From Aulostomus chinensis (taxonomy: Eukaryota > Chordata > Actinopteri > Syngnathiformes > Aulostomidae), in assembly GCA_037954235.1 (NCBI GenBank), contig JBBMOA010000004.1, forward strand, positions 10,650,601 through 10,714,600: DNA of 64,000 nt. Direction: 5' to 3'. This document shows, piece by piece, positions 1 through 12,957 of this stretch. The notes under the pieces are model-generated. The model had not been told where the DNA came from. It searched no databases and saw only the letters and a list, made by a program, of their open reading frames with translations. Position 1 is the first letter of the stretch. Every line of letters starts with the position of its first letter. Made by a program: the position numbers and the translations under genes.

Positions 1-1038
1 TGAAGTTATTTCAGTTTCAGTGCTTCTTGAGGTGGCAGACTGGTCCAGCAAAGACCAGACTCTCCAGCGGGGGTCAAACGTTGTCCTCACTTTTGACATG
101 TTTTTCAAGAGTGAATTGTGTTACAGGGAAGGGGAGGAAAATATCTCAGACGCTGATCAGGTTCCAGCGTTCATTGTTGCTGGCGCAACAAGAGATACGT
201 TTTACCTCATCAGAAAACCCGACATCTAAATTGTTTGACTTTTAAATGACATCACTTTATACACTAAATAGCTTCAGGATGATGCTGGAGCTTCTGACAA
301 TGGTTGGAATGTGTGTGCTGCTGGAAAACATGGACAGAAGTGCAGCATTCCATCTAAAATGGCACAACAGCATCCAATGTGGCACACTGCTGCAGCGATG
401 GTGAGAATCAGCGTCTCCTCCACATTCACCTTAGTTACGCTAAGGAGATCATCTGAAGTGGCGGCTGCTTGTGGACGCTCCACGCCAGACAGCTGGTGGG
501 CTATCAAGAACCTGACAAATTCAACATAAATAGCTCAACTTTAAACTCGCAAAGCAGCTGGTTTCATGAGATCTGGACGACGAGATGGAGCGAGAAACCA
601 TCATAAGCATGTAACCGAGGAGAAGAGGTTGTGAGAGTTGGAGTGCAGCTATCACCGCTTTAAAGATTTGACTTCAAATATGCAATTTTTAACAGCACCA
701 GCTTTTAAAAGTTCCCTGCTAGAAGTTGGGATAAAATGTTGGAGGTGTGAGGTAGAAAAAGTTTGCTGGGGTCTCCAATTTCTTGGTGAAAGCGGGTGTG
801 ATGGAGTATCCAGAGCTACAAAGATGTGGTCATCGCTCCTCCTGAGATTCCTCCATTTTCCCATTTAAAAGATGTGATTACACCACAACAGTGTGAGCGC
901 ACAGTTCAACACACGTGCCGCCGGCGATCCAATTTAGAAGGTTAGAAGGGAGGGATAAGGAGATAGCGGGAGCAAAGAGGAGAGCGGAGGGGTGAAAGGC
1001 GGCCATGTAGGAGATGCAATGAAGGAGAGGAAGAGCAA

Positions 1039-1040
<2 letters not shown>

Positions 1041-1073
<33 letters not shown>
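1041..1073. repeat. (TC)n microsatellite
   Basis: Pure TC run of about 16 units, followed by CATTCTC. On the minus strand it yields a run of alternating Arg-Glu in translation. Confidence 0.95.
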
Positions 1074-1075
<2 letters not shown>

Positions 1076-1203
1076 CTCGTTTGTCATTCTGTCGGCGCTG
1101 TATGCAGATGAGGAGCTAATATGATATCTCTGCTGAGCTGATGGATGTTTAAAATGATATGGCAACCCTGAGAAGCTTCGCCGCATGCTGCCTGCCAGGG
1201 ATG

Positions 1204-1205
<2 letters not shown>

Positions 1206-1238
<33 letters not shown>

Positions 1239-1255
1239 GGGACGTGTGTGTGTGA
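1206..1255. repeat. (TG)n microsatellite with GGGGACG interruption
   Basis: About 14 TG units, then TTTGGGGACG, then a second short TG run. Confidence 0.95.
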
Positions 1256-2233
1256 GTCTCTACGAAAAATATATATCTGAGTCATTGTAGCTGTGACAAA
1301 TAGCTGCTCTCAAACTCTCACAACTTCTGCCGGTTCAGTTATGCGCTCGAAGGAAAATTCAGGTTTCTGCATCTTATTTCCATCGTTCGGGCCGACGCTC
1401 CTGTCAGGAGAGAATAACTGAGTTCAACGACTGTCACTTTTTCAAAAGTCACGTTTAATCCTGTGATCCCACTGGATTAATTTCTGTGAGGAAAACACCG
1501 AGACATACTACAATAACCAGGCCTTTGAAGAGAGCTGGTTGATGTAGTGAGTAAACAACAGCTTTGAGTGGATGGACTTGATGAAAGAGTGAAAGTTGAG
1601 CATCTGGGATCCCTGAGGGAGGGTCCAGCTGACACTCCCGCCGCTACAGGCTGGACAAGAATCGGATGGAACGAACGGGTTCAGCATCTTTTGGTTTTTA
1701 GCCGTCGTCGGTAACTATGGTTGAGCCTTGCCTCACTTTTGGAGCTGGCTTCTTGTGGCCACCTTAGGAACTGCAGTTTTTTGGCACTTTTCCTTGGCTT
1801 GGTACACACTCATGCCAAGAAAGAACAGCGAGAACAGTTGTCCACTTGTGGAAACTGTTGTCCAGTGCTAAAAGAAGCCCGTCAGGAGAGTGTAAAATCA
1901 ATATATAGGCGTGGCATTGATAGTGACACAGTAAATATAAATAAAAATAAATCATGAATAAGAGAATATCACATCAGAGCTGAATCCTCATCATCAAGTC
2001 CTTCCAATCATGCGATGAGCAGTGAAACTGACTCCCATCCCACAGGAATCCCATCACCCACGGCAACAAGGTGTCAACATCAAAAAGTTAAAAAAACAAA
2101 AAACAAAACAATGTTCACAAAAAACACGAGTAATGATACAAATTATTGTTTTCAATCCACAGTAATAAGCTCCTCTGAGTTTGAGCGTCTGTCTGTGCAC
2201 GTTGTCATGGCGGTAACGAGAAGTGGAGGTGGA

Positions 2234-2249
2234 GGGGGGGGGGGGGGGG
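2234..2249. repeat. Poly-G run
   Basis: Sixteen consecutive G after GTGGAGGTGGA. Such a run can form G-quadruplex structure and its length should be treated as assembly-sensitive. Confidence 0.9.
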
Positions 2250-3059
2250 CAGGACTGATCGGATTCTCCACAGACTTCATTAGTTAAAACAAAGCCAGTT
2301 GTCCATTTGGGCTCTTTCACAGCCTAATTGATATTGATTTACTGATTTGCTCAGGGGTGATTTAAAAGCATGTTTGGTGTTATCATCAATGCTGCTTTTC
2401 CTCTCTGCTCCCTCTCTCTCTCTCTGCCCCCCCCCTCATATCCTTGCCCTCCTTTTGTAGTTTTATGTAAACTTTAAATAGTGCTTAATCACCATCACAT
2501 TATTTCCTGATTATGAGTGAGAAACATTGAATGAATTTCTACCTAATTTTCCGTACCGTGATCAGGGCTTGTCAGTCTTACAAATGATTGTCTTCTCATC
2601 CTGGTGTGATAGATCGGAACCATCGCCATAACTGGGTAATGATAGTTATCATAAATGGTTAGCAGTTGGCTAAGTGAGGCATGGAGATCAATGGCGGTGG
2701 TGTTGGTGTGAGAATGAAGGCGGCCTTTTATCATGTTGATGGATGACAGGCCTGTCTTTAATGTGACATGTTATGATCATATCAATTTGTCCTCCGTTCT
2801 CATCGACATCACTTTATTGCCTCTCCGTCTCTCACAGTCCATCAGGCCACATTGTAAATTCAGACTTGAAATGGCAGCGTGCCACAACGCTCCATAAACC
2901 AACCATTTCTCTTCTCCGCCTCCATCGCACCGTCTCTCATTGTTCAGCTTGGCCCGCTTTAATCCACCTGCTTCCTGCTTTTTTTGATACCTCTCCCTCT
3001 CTATTTACTGTCCCCCTCACCTCGCTCCTTGACAGGCATCGGCAGGCCGCCTGAAGGAA

Positions 3060-3340
3060 AGACTGAAGGAATCAGACCGGGATTAAAATGTAATATCCGA
3101 CTATTTAAGAGATTAGTGGTTGACATTTTGCCGTCTGAGCTACCCCCCAATCTGATGAACTGGCATTCATGATATTGATTTATTCCCCAGCTTCCTTTTT
3201 ATCGGCCAACATTCACACGGACAGCAATAGATCTGATATGGTGGCCTTTTATGAGGCACCTTGTCAAAGGAACCCTGATGCTAAGTAACCAGCAGCCGGC
3301 TGCCAAGAGTGATTGTTTAGGGAAGTGAAGTTTATTCATT
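3060..3340. promoter_or_regulatory. Candidate conserved non-coding element
   Basis: Balanced, complex sequence without simple repeats or frames, rich in TAAT, ATTGATTTATT and GTTGACATTTTG-like motifs. Judged by texture only. Confidence 0.25.
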
Positions 3341-4403
3341 AGTTTTGAAAGAGCAGCAGCAAGAGGGCGGATAAGGACATGAATGATTTCCGCTTCTCAA
3401 GTGGACAAAAGCAAGGTCCTGGTATCGAACGTTCTCATGAAAGCTTCAGATGGAACGGTGTCTACACAAAAGAGGCTTAATTATTTCCAATTATAACAAA
3501 CCATCATTTCAGCTCCATTATTTCGCAAATCCATCTAAGCAAACACGGTAGCAGGACTTGATTGAGGTTCCCTATTAGCGCGTCTGTCAACACCATCACA
3601 AAGAGACATGAGTGTCGCACGCCGACGCTAACAGACGAACATTTGTTTTTGTTTTTTTTTCATTTAAATCCCCATGTAGTTCAGTGTAACTTCTGTATTT
3701 CGGTGCACTCATAGACTGTATGAAATGGGTGGACAGAGCTCCTGTCAGGAAAATGAAGCCAATGTAATAAGTGCCCTTGAGCTCGCAAAGACTTTTTTTC
3801 AGCGCTACATCACTTGTTTGTGACCCCAGAATGCAGAAAGAGCCAGCCACGTATGTTTAGCTGGACGCTAATGGCGCCCAAGGGCAAACAATGCATCTCT
3901 CCTCTCACCAGAACCTTGAAAGGAGATTTTGTTTGACGAAAGCAGTCACGTCCACGTACCTGTTGAGGCCACATGCAGCAACAGAGAAAAGAGTTCTTTA
4001 GTCAATTAATTTGGATCCAACAGATGTGATTCTGAATTTTATTGACTTTTCTTTATTCCATTCACAACTTGGCCTTCCGTTTCACTCCCCCCCAATGTTC
4101 TCTTGGCGTGATCTTATCCTTCTTTCGTGTTAATGGCCCTGCCCTCAGCTCGCCACATACCAGCATCATATACGTCGCCTCAATCCAAACCTTAATGCAT
4201 CTCAGTTTAACCACTGTTGTACACGCATGCACTCACACACACACACATACACACACGCCGGGTGTGTTGTGTTGCGACAGGTCGGCGAGGCGCTGGGGCT
4301 GAGTCAGTAATGCGTGACGCGTGCCTCAATAACACCACCCTCATTTGCATGTATGATGAGGTCCAGGCTAATGGAGCTGATCTGTTACGCTGTTATTAAA
4401 TGG

Positions 4404-4492
4404 TGAGAGGGGAGGGGAGGTGAAGGAGGGATGTGGAGGATTATGATTGAAGGGGAGGAGGGGGGGAGGGGGAGGCAAAAAGAGGGGAGGGT
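4404..4492. repeat. G-rich purine tract
   Basis: The block contains more than six runs of three to seven G separated by one to five bases (GGGGAGGGGAGG near 4409, GGGGAGGAGGGGGGAGGGGG near 4452). G-quadruplex formation on the plus strand is plausible. Confidence 0.8.
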
Positions 4493-4577
4493 CCTCTCTG
4501 TTTTCACAGAGACATGATGGATGATTCGTAAGTCTCTCATCCAGTCTGTTCAGGTCTTTGTGCAATTTGCACACATT

Positions 4578-4668
4578 TGCTGTGTGTGTGTGTGTGTGTG
4601 TGTGCGTGTGTGTGTGTGCGTGTGTGTGTGTGCGTGTGTGTGTGCGTATGTGTGTGTGCGCGCGCGTG
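4578..4668. repeat. (TG)n with periodic CG interruptions
   Basis: TG runs are broken about every 14 bases by a single C (TGCG), ending in GCGCGCGCG. The regular spacing suggests higher-order expansion of a unit around TGTGTGTGTGTGCG. Alternating purine-pyrimidine throughout. Confidence 0.95.
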
Positions 4669-4846
4669 CTAGTACCCTTTGAATATCAGGAGGTAAATGA
4701 GGCCTAACTCACTACTGCCACTTCTCCCTTTTGTTCACCCTTTTTACTACGCAGGTCGTTTCTCTCGCTGCCTTTAAATGTCCTCAATATGTTACACATC
4801 TATGCATGAACGCATGAATCCCTTCAAGTGCGCTCTTTCTCTCTGT

Positions 4847-4848
<2 letters not shown>

Positions 4849-4890
<42 letters not shown>
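4849..4890. repeat. (CA)n microsatellite
   Basis: About 21 CA units following TCTCTCTGTCT. Confidence 0.95.
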
Positions 4891-4892
<2 letters not shown>

Positions 4893-6327
4893 GGCTATGA
4901 GGACACTCGTTTATTTCTGTCTATTATCTTGTATTTATTTCATATTTTATTAATGTTGTTGAAACTGTAGATTGCTTCTGTTTGACCATTTTCATGGAAA
5001 AGATCATAAAATAATATTTCATTATTCCATTAGTCTTGATATCACACTCTTAAACAATGTACAGTACAATTCCTATTACCTTTAAGCATCTTTTAAGATG
5101 ATATATTCAACACTTTTTCATGGGCCGTGATGGTTTGGAAGCAGCTGCTACTTGCTAGTGCGAGCATAATGAAGGCCATTTGTGGAACATAACCTGGACC
5201 TGTCAACGAAGTGGTACATGATAGTGTCTTGACTAATGACGATGTCCTTGTTTTGTAGTTATTGCTGCGGCTTTAAATCGTGACGTTGCGATGGTCGACG
5301 GCTCAGCGGCTGACGGACGTCGGCACGGACTCAGAATGCGCCGATGTTTTGCTTTTCCAGTTGTTTGAGTGTCGCTGCTGATACAAAAGATGTGCGAGTA
5401 AAACCCTTCACCTCTATTTTGAAGAAAGCTGCCTGCAAAAAAGAGTGTAATTTCCTGGCTGACCGTGGCCGTGGTCGACTCACAGTTTCCTGTGTTTTGA
5501 AGTTTTACAATGCTAATTAAGGACTGAAGAAACTCAATCAACTCTGCAGTCTGTCGACAGCTCAGAGTAGTTGGAGGAAATGACAGTTTTACGAGAATAC
5601 ATCTGAATGTGCTGCTTTTGGCAGAGCTTCAGAGATTCTGGGTGGACGAGTGCCAAACGTAGAAGTAGCCTATTCAGCATTTTCTCATTGGAAAATACTG
5701 AGCGTGCAGATAAACACGAGAGAAGTCTTTCCAGACGTGTTATCGCTGTGAAAACCTGTCACGCTTCAAATGTTGTTGCAGCTCTCAGGTCAGTGCAGGA
5801 ACATTTGTCGGTATGAACCAGCAGGTTGAGTCTTTGTGGAGCTGATTAATACAGCAGCTCGTCTGTGTCACTCGGGTCTTGGTGTCGTCCAGTCCTCTCA
5901 CCCCTTCGGCACTTTGGCACGAGTATCCGCCAGAGTCATCGTCCAATGGGAGAGTTTGCTTCCATCTGGAGGCGGGCCAGCAGCCCACATCTGACATGAT
6001 CTAAAGACCTGGCACAGTTGAGGTGGAATGACACACATGTACAAACACCTTGGGCGGGGATGAGATTGAGATGAAGAAAGCGGTGGGAAGTCCTTCATGG
6101 GTGTGAAATATGAGTGTGTGAATGTATTTATCAGCGTTTCGAGATGTGTCTTGATTGGTTGGGGATTGTGGGTACGGCATTGAAAGCGGTTTGTGTGGAA
6201 GGAGGGATGGAAGGTGGCGAAGAAGGGAAGTGTTGAAAATAGTGTTAGAGTGACACAGATGGGCTGTGGAGGAGGAGGAGACCGAACATCAGAGCTCCAG
6301 GAGGGATAAGCAGCAAACGGATCTTTT

Positions 6328-6537
6328 GTTGGAGCAGTTAATCAATTAGTCGATTGGCACAGAACGAATTGACAACTTATTAATTATTCAGTTAATATTT
6401 CATTCAAAGAAGCCAACAGTGCTGCTTCCAACAGCTCTCATTTGAGCTGCTGTGTTCTGCTTCTTCATTATGTCAACAAAATTCAATCAATACTACAAAT
6501 AATTGATTGATGCTGAGAGAAACTGTTGCAGCCCGCC
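6328..6537. mobile_element. Degraded AATCGATTA-type teleost interspersed repeat, internally deleted
   Basis: The left part reads GTTAATCAATTAGTCGATTG followed by GACAACTTATTAATTA. The right part ends TAATTGATTGATGC...GTTGCAGCCC. This matches the ends of a very common fish repeat whose edges carry AATCGATTA motifs and a terminal TTGCAGCCC. The middle (CTTCCAACAGCTCTCATTTG then GCTGCTTC-like sequence) also resembles the usual interior, but the copy is much shorter than the full form. It has no coding capacity. Family name not assigned. Confidence 0.65.
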
Positions 6538-8461
6538 AATGATCCCAAATACAGATACAGAGAAGTGTGAGAGAAGCAGTGACTTCACAAAGTCCAAATT
6601 AACTGGTCGTGAAATCCCAAAACAAATCACCTCAAAAGAAGAGAAAACATAAGCTGTAACAACATGTCGCTAATCTTACAACGGATAAACAGTGAATTAA
6701 AAATCATGCTAATCTCATTTGAAAAGTTGTGTTTCATTCATGCAATTACACCGTTTATCTAAGCCAGAAGCATTTCAAAGTTTGCCGGAAAACGCACGAT
6801 GCAGATTCCTTAAAAAACATGAAACTCTGCTCTCTTCCGCCATCACGAAGCGGCGACTGACTCAGCTGACACCAACAGCCACGTCGGAAAAATTCAGATT
6901 AAAATCCAGCTGAGGTGCAGGTTCCAGGATGTGAAAAAGCTATTAATAGTTGCTTTATCTGCTTTACCGCGGTTGTAAAAGAGTGAATAATTCAATGTGT
7001 CAACATGTGTTGGTAATACTTATGGGCACTTGGGCATATCTGGAGTATATATGGATTCCATCTTGTCCTATTGCAGAATTTCAACATTTATTTTTCTTTT
7101 AAATGATACATGGCATTATAACGGTTTTATACCAGAGATTTTACTCTTCACTTTACACCAACAGACAAAGTGAGCTCACAGTGGGAAAAAATGTCCGAAA
7201 TACCTGAAGAAGGGTGTTTTATTTATGATTTTATTTGATTGTATTGTTTTTTTTTTAATGTCCAAGAATGAACATTTTATCTTTTACATCCATGCAGATG
7301 TGTGTGAGTTAGCCAAGTTAGCTGAGTTTTCATCCGTCGTCATCCCTGGCAGTTGGTTCCTCTTTGCAACACACAACACATAGTACGAAGGTGTGAGAAA
7401 TTCAGCTGAAGTTCTGTTGAACGCTCAGATGATCTGGTGACTCTCCAGCTGCAGCTCAGCGTTCAGGTGTGCAGTAACCAGCTTCGCTGCGGTGTGTATT
7501 TGAACTCTGATATTCTACTGTAACCTGATTTCTCACTGTAACCTGGTTTCCCGTGTCATTGATAATGGCTTAACAGCAGTCCCACGAGGTCTCAACACAG
7601 CCTCGTTTGTTTCACACCGTGACAGCAGCATCCACATCACTTCCAATATCTCTTTGTCTGTGTGAGTTTATAAAAAAGCAGGAGAGGGAGGTGGAATCAC
7701 TTTAAAAGCTCCGACGTGGGAATACTCTCGTCATGGTGTTCAGCGGTGCAGTGACAGCTGGTTCATAGTGTCTCCCATCATGTAGCACTAATGCTGGGTG
7801 TGTGTGTGTGTCTGTGTGTGCGTGCGTGAGTGTGCGGGCGCGCGCACGCACTTGTGTCAAATCTTCTGTTAATCACAATGTGTCCAAATATGCCCGTGGT
7901 CCTCGCCGGGTCCTGCCACCTGCTCCGTCTTTGGCTCCGTCAGCCGTCCACCAAGGACTCCCTCATGCTTCAGCTTCGTTTTTCGTCTCTGCCAGGCCCG
8001 CAGCGGCATGGGGCCTGTAGGAGTTTGAGCTCCGAATCACACGTGTCGCCAAAAAGCTGTCTGTCATGAAGCATAAGTCTGGCTCCTTTCCACCTGGATG
8101 CAGTTTTCCCATCTGTTTCCATCCCAGTGATCAATTCCTACCCTAATCTCACCAGGCCTACAGTTCAATCTCTGGAAATCATTTTAAAAGCTTTTGGTTT
8201 TCAAACAAATGTCCACATTCACTCTCATAAGAAATGATCATTTTAAAGTTGTGGAGCTTATTGAGATGGTTCAGTCACATGTTAAAGGACAAAATATCCT
8301 TTGAGTTCTCTTGAGTCTCCTCAGCCTCTTGAAATGTAAAAAGGTTTGTTGTGTGCTAATGTGGAACATTTTTGTCTGCCTTGCCTCTCCCACTGACTTG
8401 TTTTCAGGCCCGTGAAAACCACTTATTCCCCGAGTATAAACTTTTCAACACCTGTGACAGA

Positions 8462-9000
8462 TCGCCCTGTTTTAACCACCTGAACCTCCAGCAGTTTCTG
8501 GGTGGTTGGTTCTTTTGTTGTTTTCTTTTTTTTCTTTCTTTTTTTTTACTCCTGTCACATTCATGCTCACCTTGGGCTCATTTTTTCACTGCAATATAAA
8601 GTCCTGCATCTCTATGGAAACGGCACAATCACGGCGACAAGTGGGTCGAACTCCGAAACGTCTCTTGTGCTACATCACACAGTTGTTACATCATAAATCC
8701 CCCCCCTCCCAAAAAGTCTTTTCTTGAGGATAATTTATTTTACAAAAACAAGAATCAGTGTTTTTTTCCCATAAGCATTACCAATATTGAGAAAAAAGTA
8801 CTCACACCCTTTAAACTGATTATGTTTTTACAGCCTCGGTGAAAGTACTAATTTTCGTCTGTTTTCACATCCTGCGGCCTCCAATTCAGCTGAATATTTG
8901 TGGAATTTTTGTCATGTGGCTGTCAGTCTCAGCTGAGTCAATTATGGCTTTACAGTTGCACTGAAGGCCACAGGATTTTTTGTTTTTTACTGGATGTGGT
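8462..9000 (+). mobile_element. Unclassified interspersed repeat, copy 1
   Basis: This segment aligns with 30573-31060 in the same orientation. Shared blocks include TTTTTAC-CCTGTCAC, a CACT-rich block, AAAGTCCTG, ATGGAAAC-GCACA-TCA, and further on GTCTCAG-TGAGTCA. Similarity is high over the ATGGAAAC core (roughly three quarters identical by eye) and patchy afterwards. Copy 1 has a T-rich insertion near 8510-8545. There is no open frame of interest; I do not recognise the family. Confidence 0.6.
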
Positions 9001-10206
9001 TGGTGCAAATGTTGTATTTTTTGGAAAAAATAATGACTGATAAAAACGAGAATAAGAAATGTACTTTTAGTCGATCCTGGTGATTTTCCTCTCAGAGAAA
9101 TGCGTACATATGTCAAAGGATTTGTGATAAATGGTTTAATTTGGGGTTTTTAGAGTCATTCAAATTAGATTGTAAAGGTTTCAGATTAAGAATAATCTTA
9201 TACCCTTTATTTCTCAGCTGAGCAAGCTTATTTAACCCTTCCCTGCTGCAGGTAGACTGATGACATTTCAGGGTAAAGCAGACAGCAGCGTGGAGCGCAG
9301 TGATGATGTCTAGATGGTGTAGATGTGAGGCTCTTGTTGGTGGTGGAGGTCCGACTGCGTTCACACAGGGTGTGTTCACGTCAGTCGTCATGTGACCCGG
9401 GAGTGAACCCACTTCCCCTGCAGACAAAAGCCAGATGTTTGCGGGTGTTACTGAGGTTTTTTGGCCAGTGGGAAAGGTCCTTTAAAAACTTCATTAGAGA
9501 TTCCAAACTTTATGAGACTGAACATGCACCGATGTCCATGTCATGACAAACCAACCAACCCAAAAACAGCCTTGGCAAGCATTTAGAGACGAACACTCCA
9601 GACACATAGCAAAATACACACTTGAAGGTAATCCTATGGGTTTAAAGTTTTATCGTCTGAGAGGGGAATCTTCTCAACAATATTTCACTTAATGCTAAAA
9701 TAAACAAATTTGAAGATTTGTGCTTTTTCTCTGGATGAGGTACAGTTCAGCTTAATCCTCCCGCCACCATGACTAAAAAGATAACAATAGAAAGCAGATT
9801 CTCGCACTCACGCACACACACTTCTGGGGAAAAACACGCAACAACAAAACCACAACATGAGTTTCCACACTGATATGTGTAAGAAAATCTTGAATATTGA
9901 TGTGAAGATTCTAAAACACTCTGAATATGCATTATTTCAGTTGATTTCTGCTTTCTTTTGGGGGATTTAATTGACTCATGGAGGTTCTGTCAGCTGCTTG
10001 ACTGCGGTGTCGTTGCGCTCCTAACATTACTGACTGCTTTTACATTTCAGCTGCTGGAAGTGCTCTTCATATCAGTCTGTGGTGTAAAAGTTAATAAGTC
10101 ATTAGAGTGTAAATGTTTGTGTATGAAGATTTAAAATTAGAAGAGAGATGGTGAGTGCAGCCAGATCTTTCTCTGTAAGACGTCTTGTATCTGTGGGTGT
10201 TTATGA

Positions 10207-10209
<3 letters not shown>

Positions 10210-10240
<31 letters not shown>
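10210..10240. repeat. (TG)n microsatellite
   Basis: About 15 TG units, 100 bases before a much longer TG tract. Confidence 0.95.
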
Positions 10241-10242
<2 letters not shown>

Positions 10243-10334
10243 CGAGCCAGCGAGTAGTGTGTGTTTGATGTTCCATTTACCCTTTTTCATAATTTATGGC
10301 ATCTGGAAAAAGGGCTGAAGTAGAGGTGGCTATG

Positions 10335-10337
<3 letters not shown>

Positions 10338-10425
<88 letters not shown>

Positions 10426-10435
10426 CGCGTGCGTG
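10338..10435. repeat. Long (GT)n microsatellite with GCGTGCGCG end
   Basis: More than 40 pure GT units, then GCGTGCGCGTGCGTG. One of the longest pure TG tracts in the window and a strong candidate for Z-DNA. Overlapping open frames here (His-Thr repeats on the minus strand) are artefacts. Confidence 0.95.
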
Positions 10436-10923
10436 AGGATAACAAGATGAGCGCACTGTGGTCGGAGATGAAACAGACAAGAGTGTGTCTTTGAAATGCA
10501 AAGAGTGGCGATAGCAGTGATTGGCTGCTGTGTTGAGGAGGAGCAAGGCTTTTTTTCCTCCACATTTCATCATCACATGCACACACACTCATCCACACAC
10601 TCAGCTTATTAGTGACAGCATTGTTCATTTATTATTATTTTATTTACCTCTGCGACATAAAACCCAGGCTAATTCGGTGCAGCTCTGGAGGGTTGTGTGT
10701 GTGTGTTTTTGTTGAGTGTGATGCCGGCTCTCGTACACACTGGCGGTGGGGCCTGGGGACCAATTTATTTACATGCAGTGAAACTGAGGAGGGAGAGGAA
10801 GGGATAAAAACAAAAAGGGAAGGAAAGAGAAAGAGGAAACAGCAGGGAATTATGGAGAAAACCCAGCGGATCGGAGAAGCTTCCCAAGGACACACAAGAC
10901 CAATTTACTGTTTTGATGTCTTG

Positions 10924-10965
10924 GCGCGCGCGTGTGTGTGTGTGTGTGCGTGTGTGCGAGCGTGT
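10924..10965. repeat. GC/GT alternating tract
   Basis: GCGCGCGCGTGTGTGTGTGT continuing to GTGCGTGTGTGCGAGCG. Strictly alternating purine-pyrimidine with a CG core. Confidence 0.9.
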
Positions 10966-11325
10966 GGTGTCCCATTATCTTATGATGTATATAAAATTTC
11001 CAGAAATACTGCTGCCTTCACTGGAACCCAACTGGTTCAGACTCATGCCGTGTTTGCTGTTTAGAAACAAGCTGCAGTCAAATCACCACCTAAAGAGGAT
11101 GCAGCAGGTCTTTTAGGAATAATTGTGAACAAACATCTTTTGTAGAGTGAACATTCATGAAAACAGTTTTCCTTGCTTATCCAAACCTTTTCAGTTCATT
11201 GAGGAAATCTGATTTCTCTGGATTTTTGCCACAAGTGTGTGTTTAGAGGTCAATGTGGGGAACAAGGTTTTCTAATTTATTCTCTACACTATTTCTCTTC
11301 TCACCCGTGATCTCATGAAGAGTGT

Positions 11326-11515
11326 TTTCCTCCACCAACGCAACCTCTATCCAACTCAGTGTTTAAAAAAAGGCATTTTTTTGTACTGTGTCAAATGGAT
11401 CCGTCCTAAAATGTAATGGATTCTTCCTCGGCTCACGCTGCACCTCACCACCAAGTTTGATAAAAGTCTGCCTCGTAGTTTTTACGTAAGCCTGCTGAAC
11501 TCGTCATCAGGTGAG
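11326..11515 (+). mobile_element. Retroelement-like repeat tail, copy A
   Basis: The block starts with a CCTCCACCAACGCAACC motif and runs through TTCTTCCTCGGCTCACGCTG, CACCACCAAGTTTGATAAA and GTAGTTTTTACGTAAGCCTG. It is similar in order and sequence to copies at 20670 and 38972 (same strand) and to 23545 and 56340 (opposite strand). It resembles a very common teleost dispersed repeat with the CCACCAAGTTT...GTAGTTTTT.CGTAA signature. No coding capacity remains. Confidence 0.7.
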
Positions 11516-12208
11516 GAGTGACTAGTGAGCACAGGCGGTTCACTACGGTTCTCATGAAATGCCACTGTGGTAGAAACGGGGTGTGACTGTATGAAGAGAA
11601 AATCATCAACAAGTTTTCGGTCTCTGTTGCTCTGAGTCTTGGCCCCATCTGCGGTCGTGTTGATGACAAAGCTGGTGGGCCCGGTCCGCCTTCCATCAAC
11701 AGCAACCTTGTCTGGGTTTTCAGTCGGGTCTTCCCCTCGCGCCACGCCTGCACCACCATCTCATCCAAATATGGTCATCACCAAGCTGCAAAACGCAGGA
11801 ATTTTGAATTCCACACACTTACGTCTTGTGAACAATCTATAGGATCAAACCTGCTGCCGTTTATTGACTGACCAGCATCGAAAAGATTTTGTGACACCAG
11901 AGTTTCGTCAGTGTAGCATGAGAGAACCGTAACATCCAGTTTCTTCATGTTTAAGGTCATTTTTAGAACAACACGCTGCATTTTTGACACATCCTCTCTT
12001 TTCTTCGTGTGTTACAGGCAGGACGCCGGCGACCTCTCTGGACCGATACAAAGGTACTGTTAGAATCCAACTGTCCCCCTGTTCACCTTCCCCTCCACCA
12101 CTCACTCCTCGTCTTCTCCTGAGGCAGACAGGATATTTCTCCAGGCTTCAGGCCTAACCTGGTTGTTATTTTAGCCTCAATGTGGGAGTGGTGTTTGCTG
12201 TATTGTTT

Positions 12209-12222
12209 GGGGGGGGGGGGGG
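12209..12222. repeat. Poly-G run
   Basis: Fourteen consecutive G. Confidence 0.9.
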
Positions 12223-12944
12223 TCTGAAACTCCAGAGAGACAGGATGCAGATAGGACAGGTTGGTGGGTCTAGAAAGACAGAACGAAAGGAAATTGGAAA
12301 GGATAGATGTGACGCGGCACAGATCTACAGCAGAGGAAGGGGTCATTAAACTAAAGCCTTTGGCGACAGAGCAGCAGATCAAGTGAGAGGAGATGGGAGA
12401 AGAAGGTTTAAATAAGAGCTGATCTTAAAATAGCAGTACCTATTTCTCATCCGAGACGCAGCTCGCAGGAAAAGAGTGAATATCCTGCACTGAAAAACCA
12501 TCGTTGTCCCCTCCATTCTGCCATTTTGGAGAGAGACAAAGAAAGAGCGGCTCTTCATTGTAAAGTCTTACAACACCGATAATGCTCAGCGAGCTGGACT
12601 ACAATCCCAGGAAATGCGTATTGTTGCAACAGATATTAAATATCATTGCTAAGTACAAGTATTAATGATGGGTTGTCTACAACAGACCTCAGCAGCAGAA
12701 CATTCATCAACATTTATTGGATCCATAACGCGGCAGCAGAACTGTTCTGACTGCTACGACATCAAGAACAGACTCTGTTTCAACCCCTGTTGGGCAGTTT
12801 GTTGTTCCATAGCGACAGAACATCAGTGTTGGAAACAGATGTGAATTTTTCAAATGCAGCCTTAATGCTGTGAGAACCGCAAACAATCCATCTAACATGT
12901 GGATGTTAGAGAACCTCAGTGCATAAAATCAATCTGCATGGATA

Positions 12945-12957
12945 CCAGTAGGGGGTT
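12945..12957 (+). promoter_or_regulatory. Weaker CTCF-like motif
   Basis: CCAGTAGGGGGTT matches the first ten positions of the CTCF core but not the last ones. It is a marginal match in AT-rich DNA. Confidence 0.2.

Larger units (their letters stand above)
1..8461. other. Non-coding stretch, no gene seen
   Basis: Apart from the microsatellites, G-rich tract and degraded repeat listed separately, I see no coding exon, RNA gene or intact mobile element. Open frames are short (under about 140 codons) and lack recognisable domains; the longest, on the minus strand near 878-1285, reads through TC and TG repeats. Confidence 0.7.

Noticed and set aside
10277..10628. Minus-strand frames of 77-113 codons with long His-Thr runs
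   Set aside because: The frames are created by the (GT)n microsatellite; similar frames appear at every long CA/TG tract.
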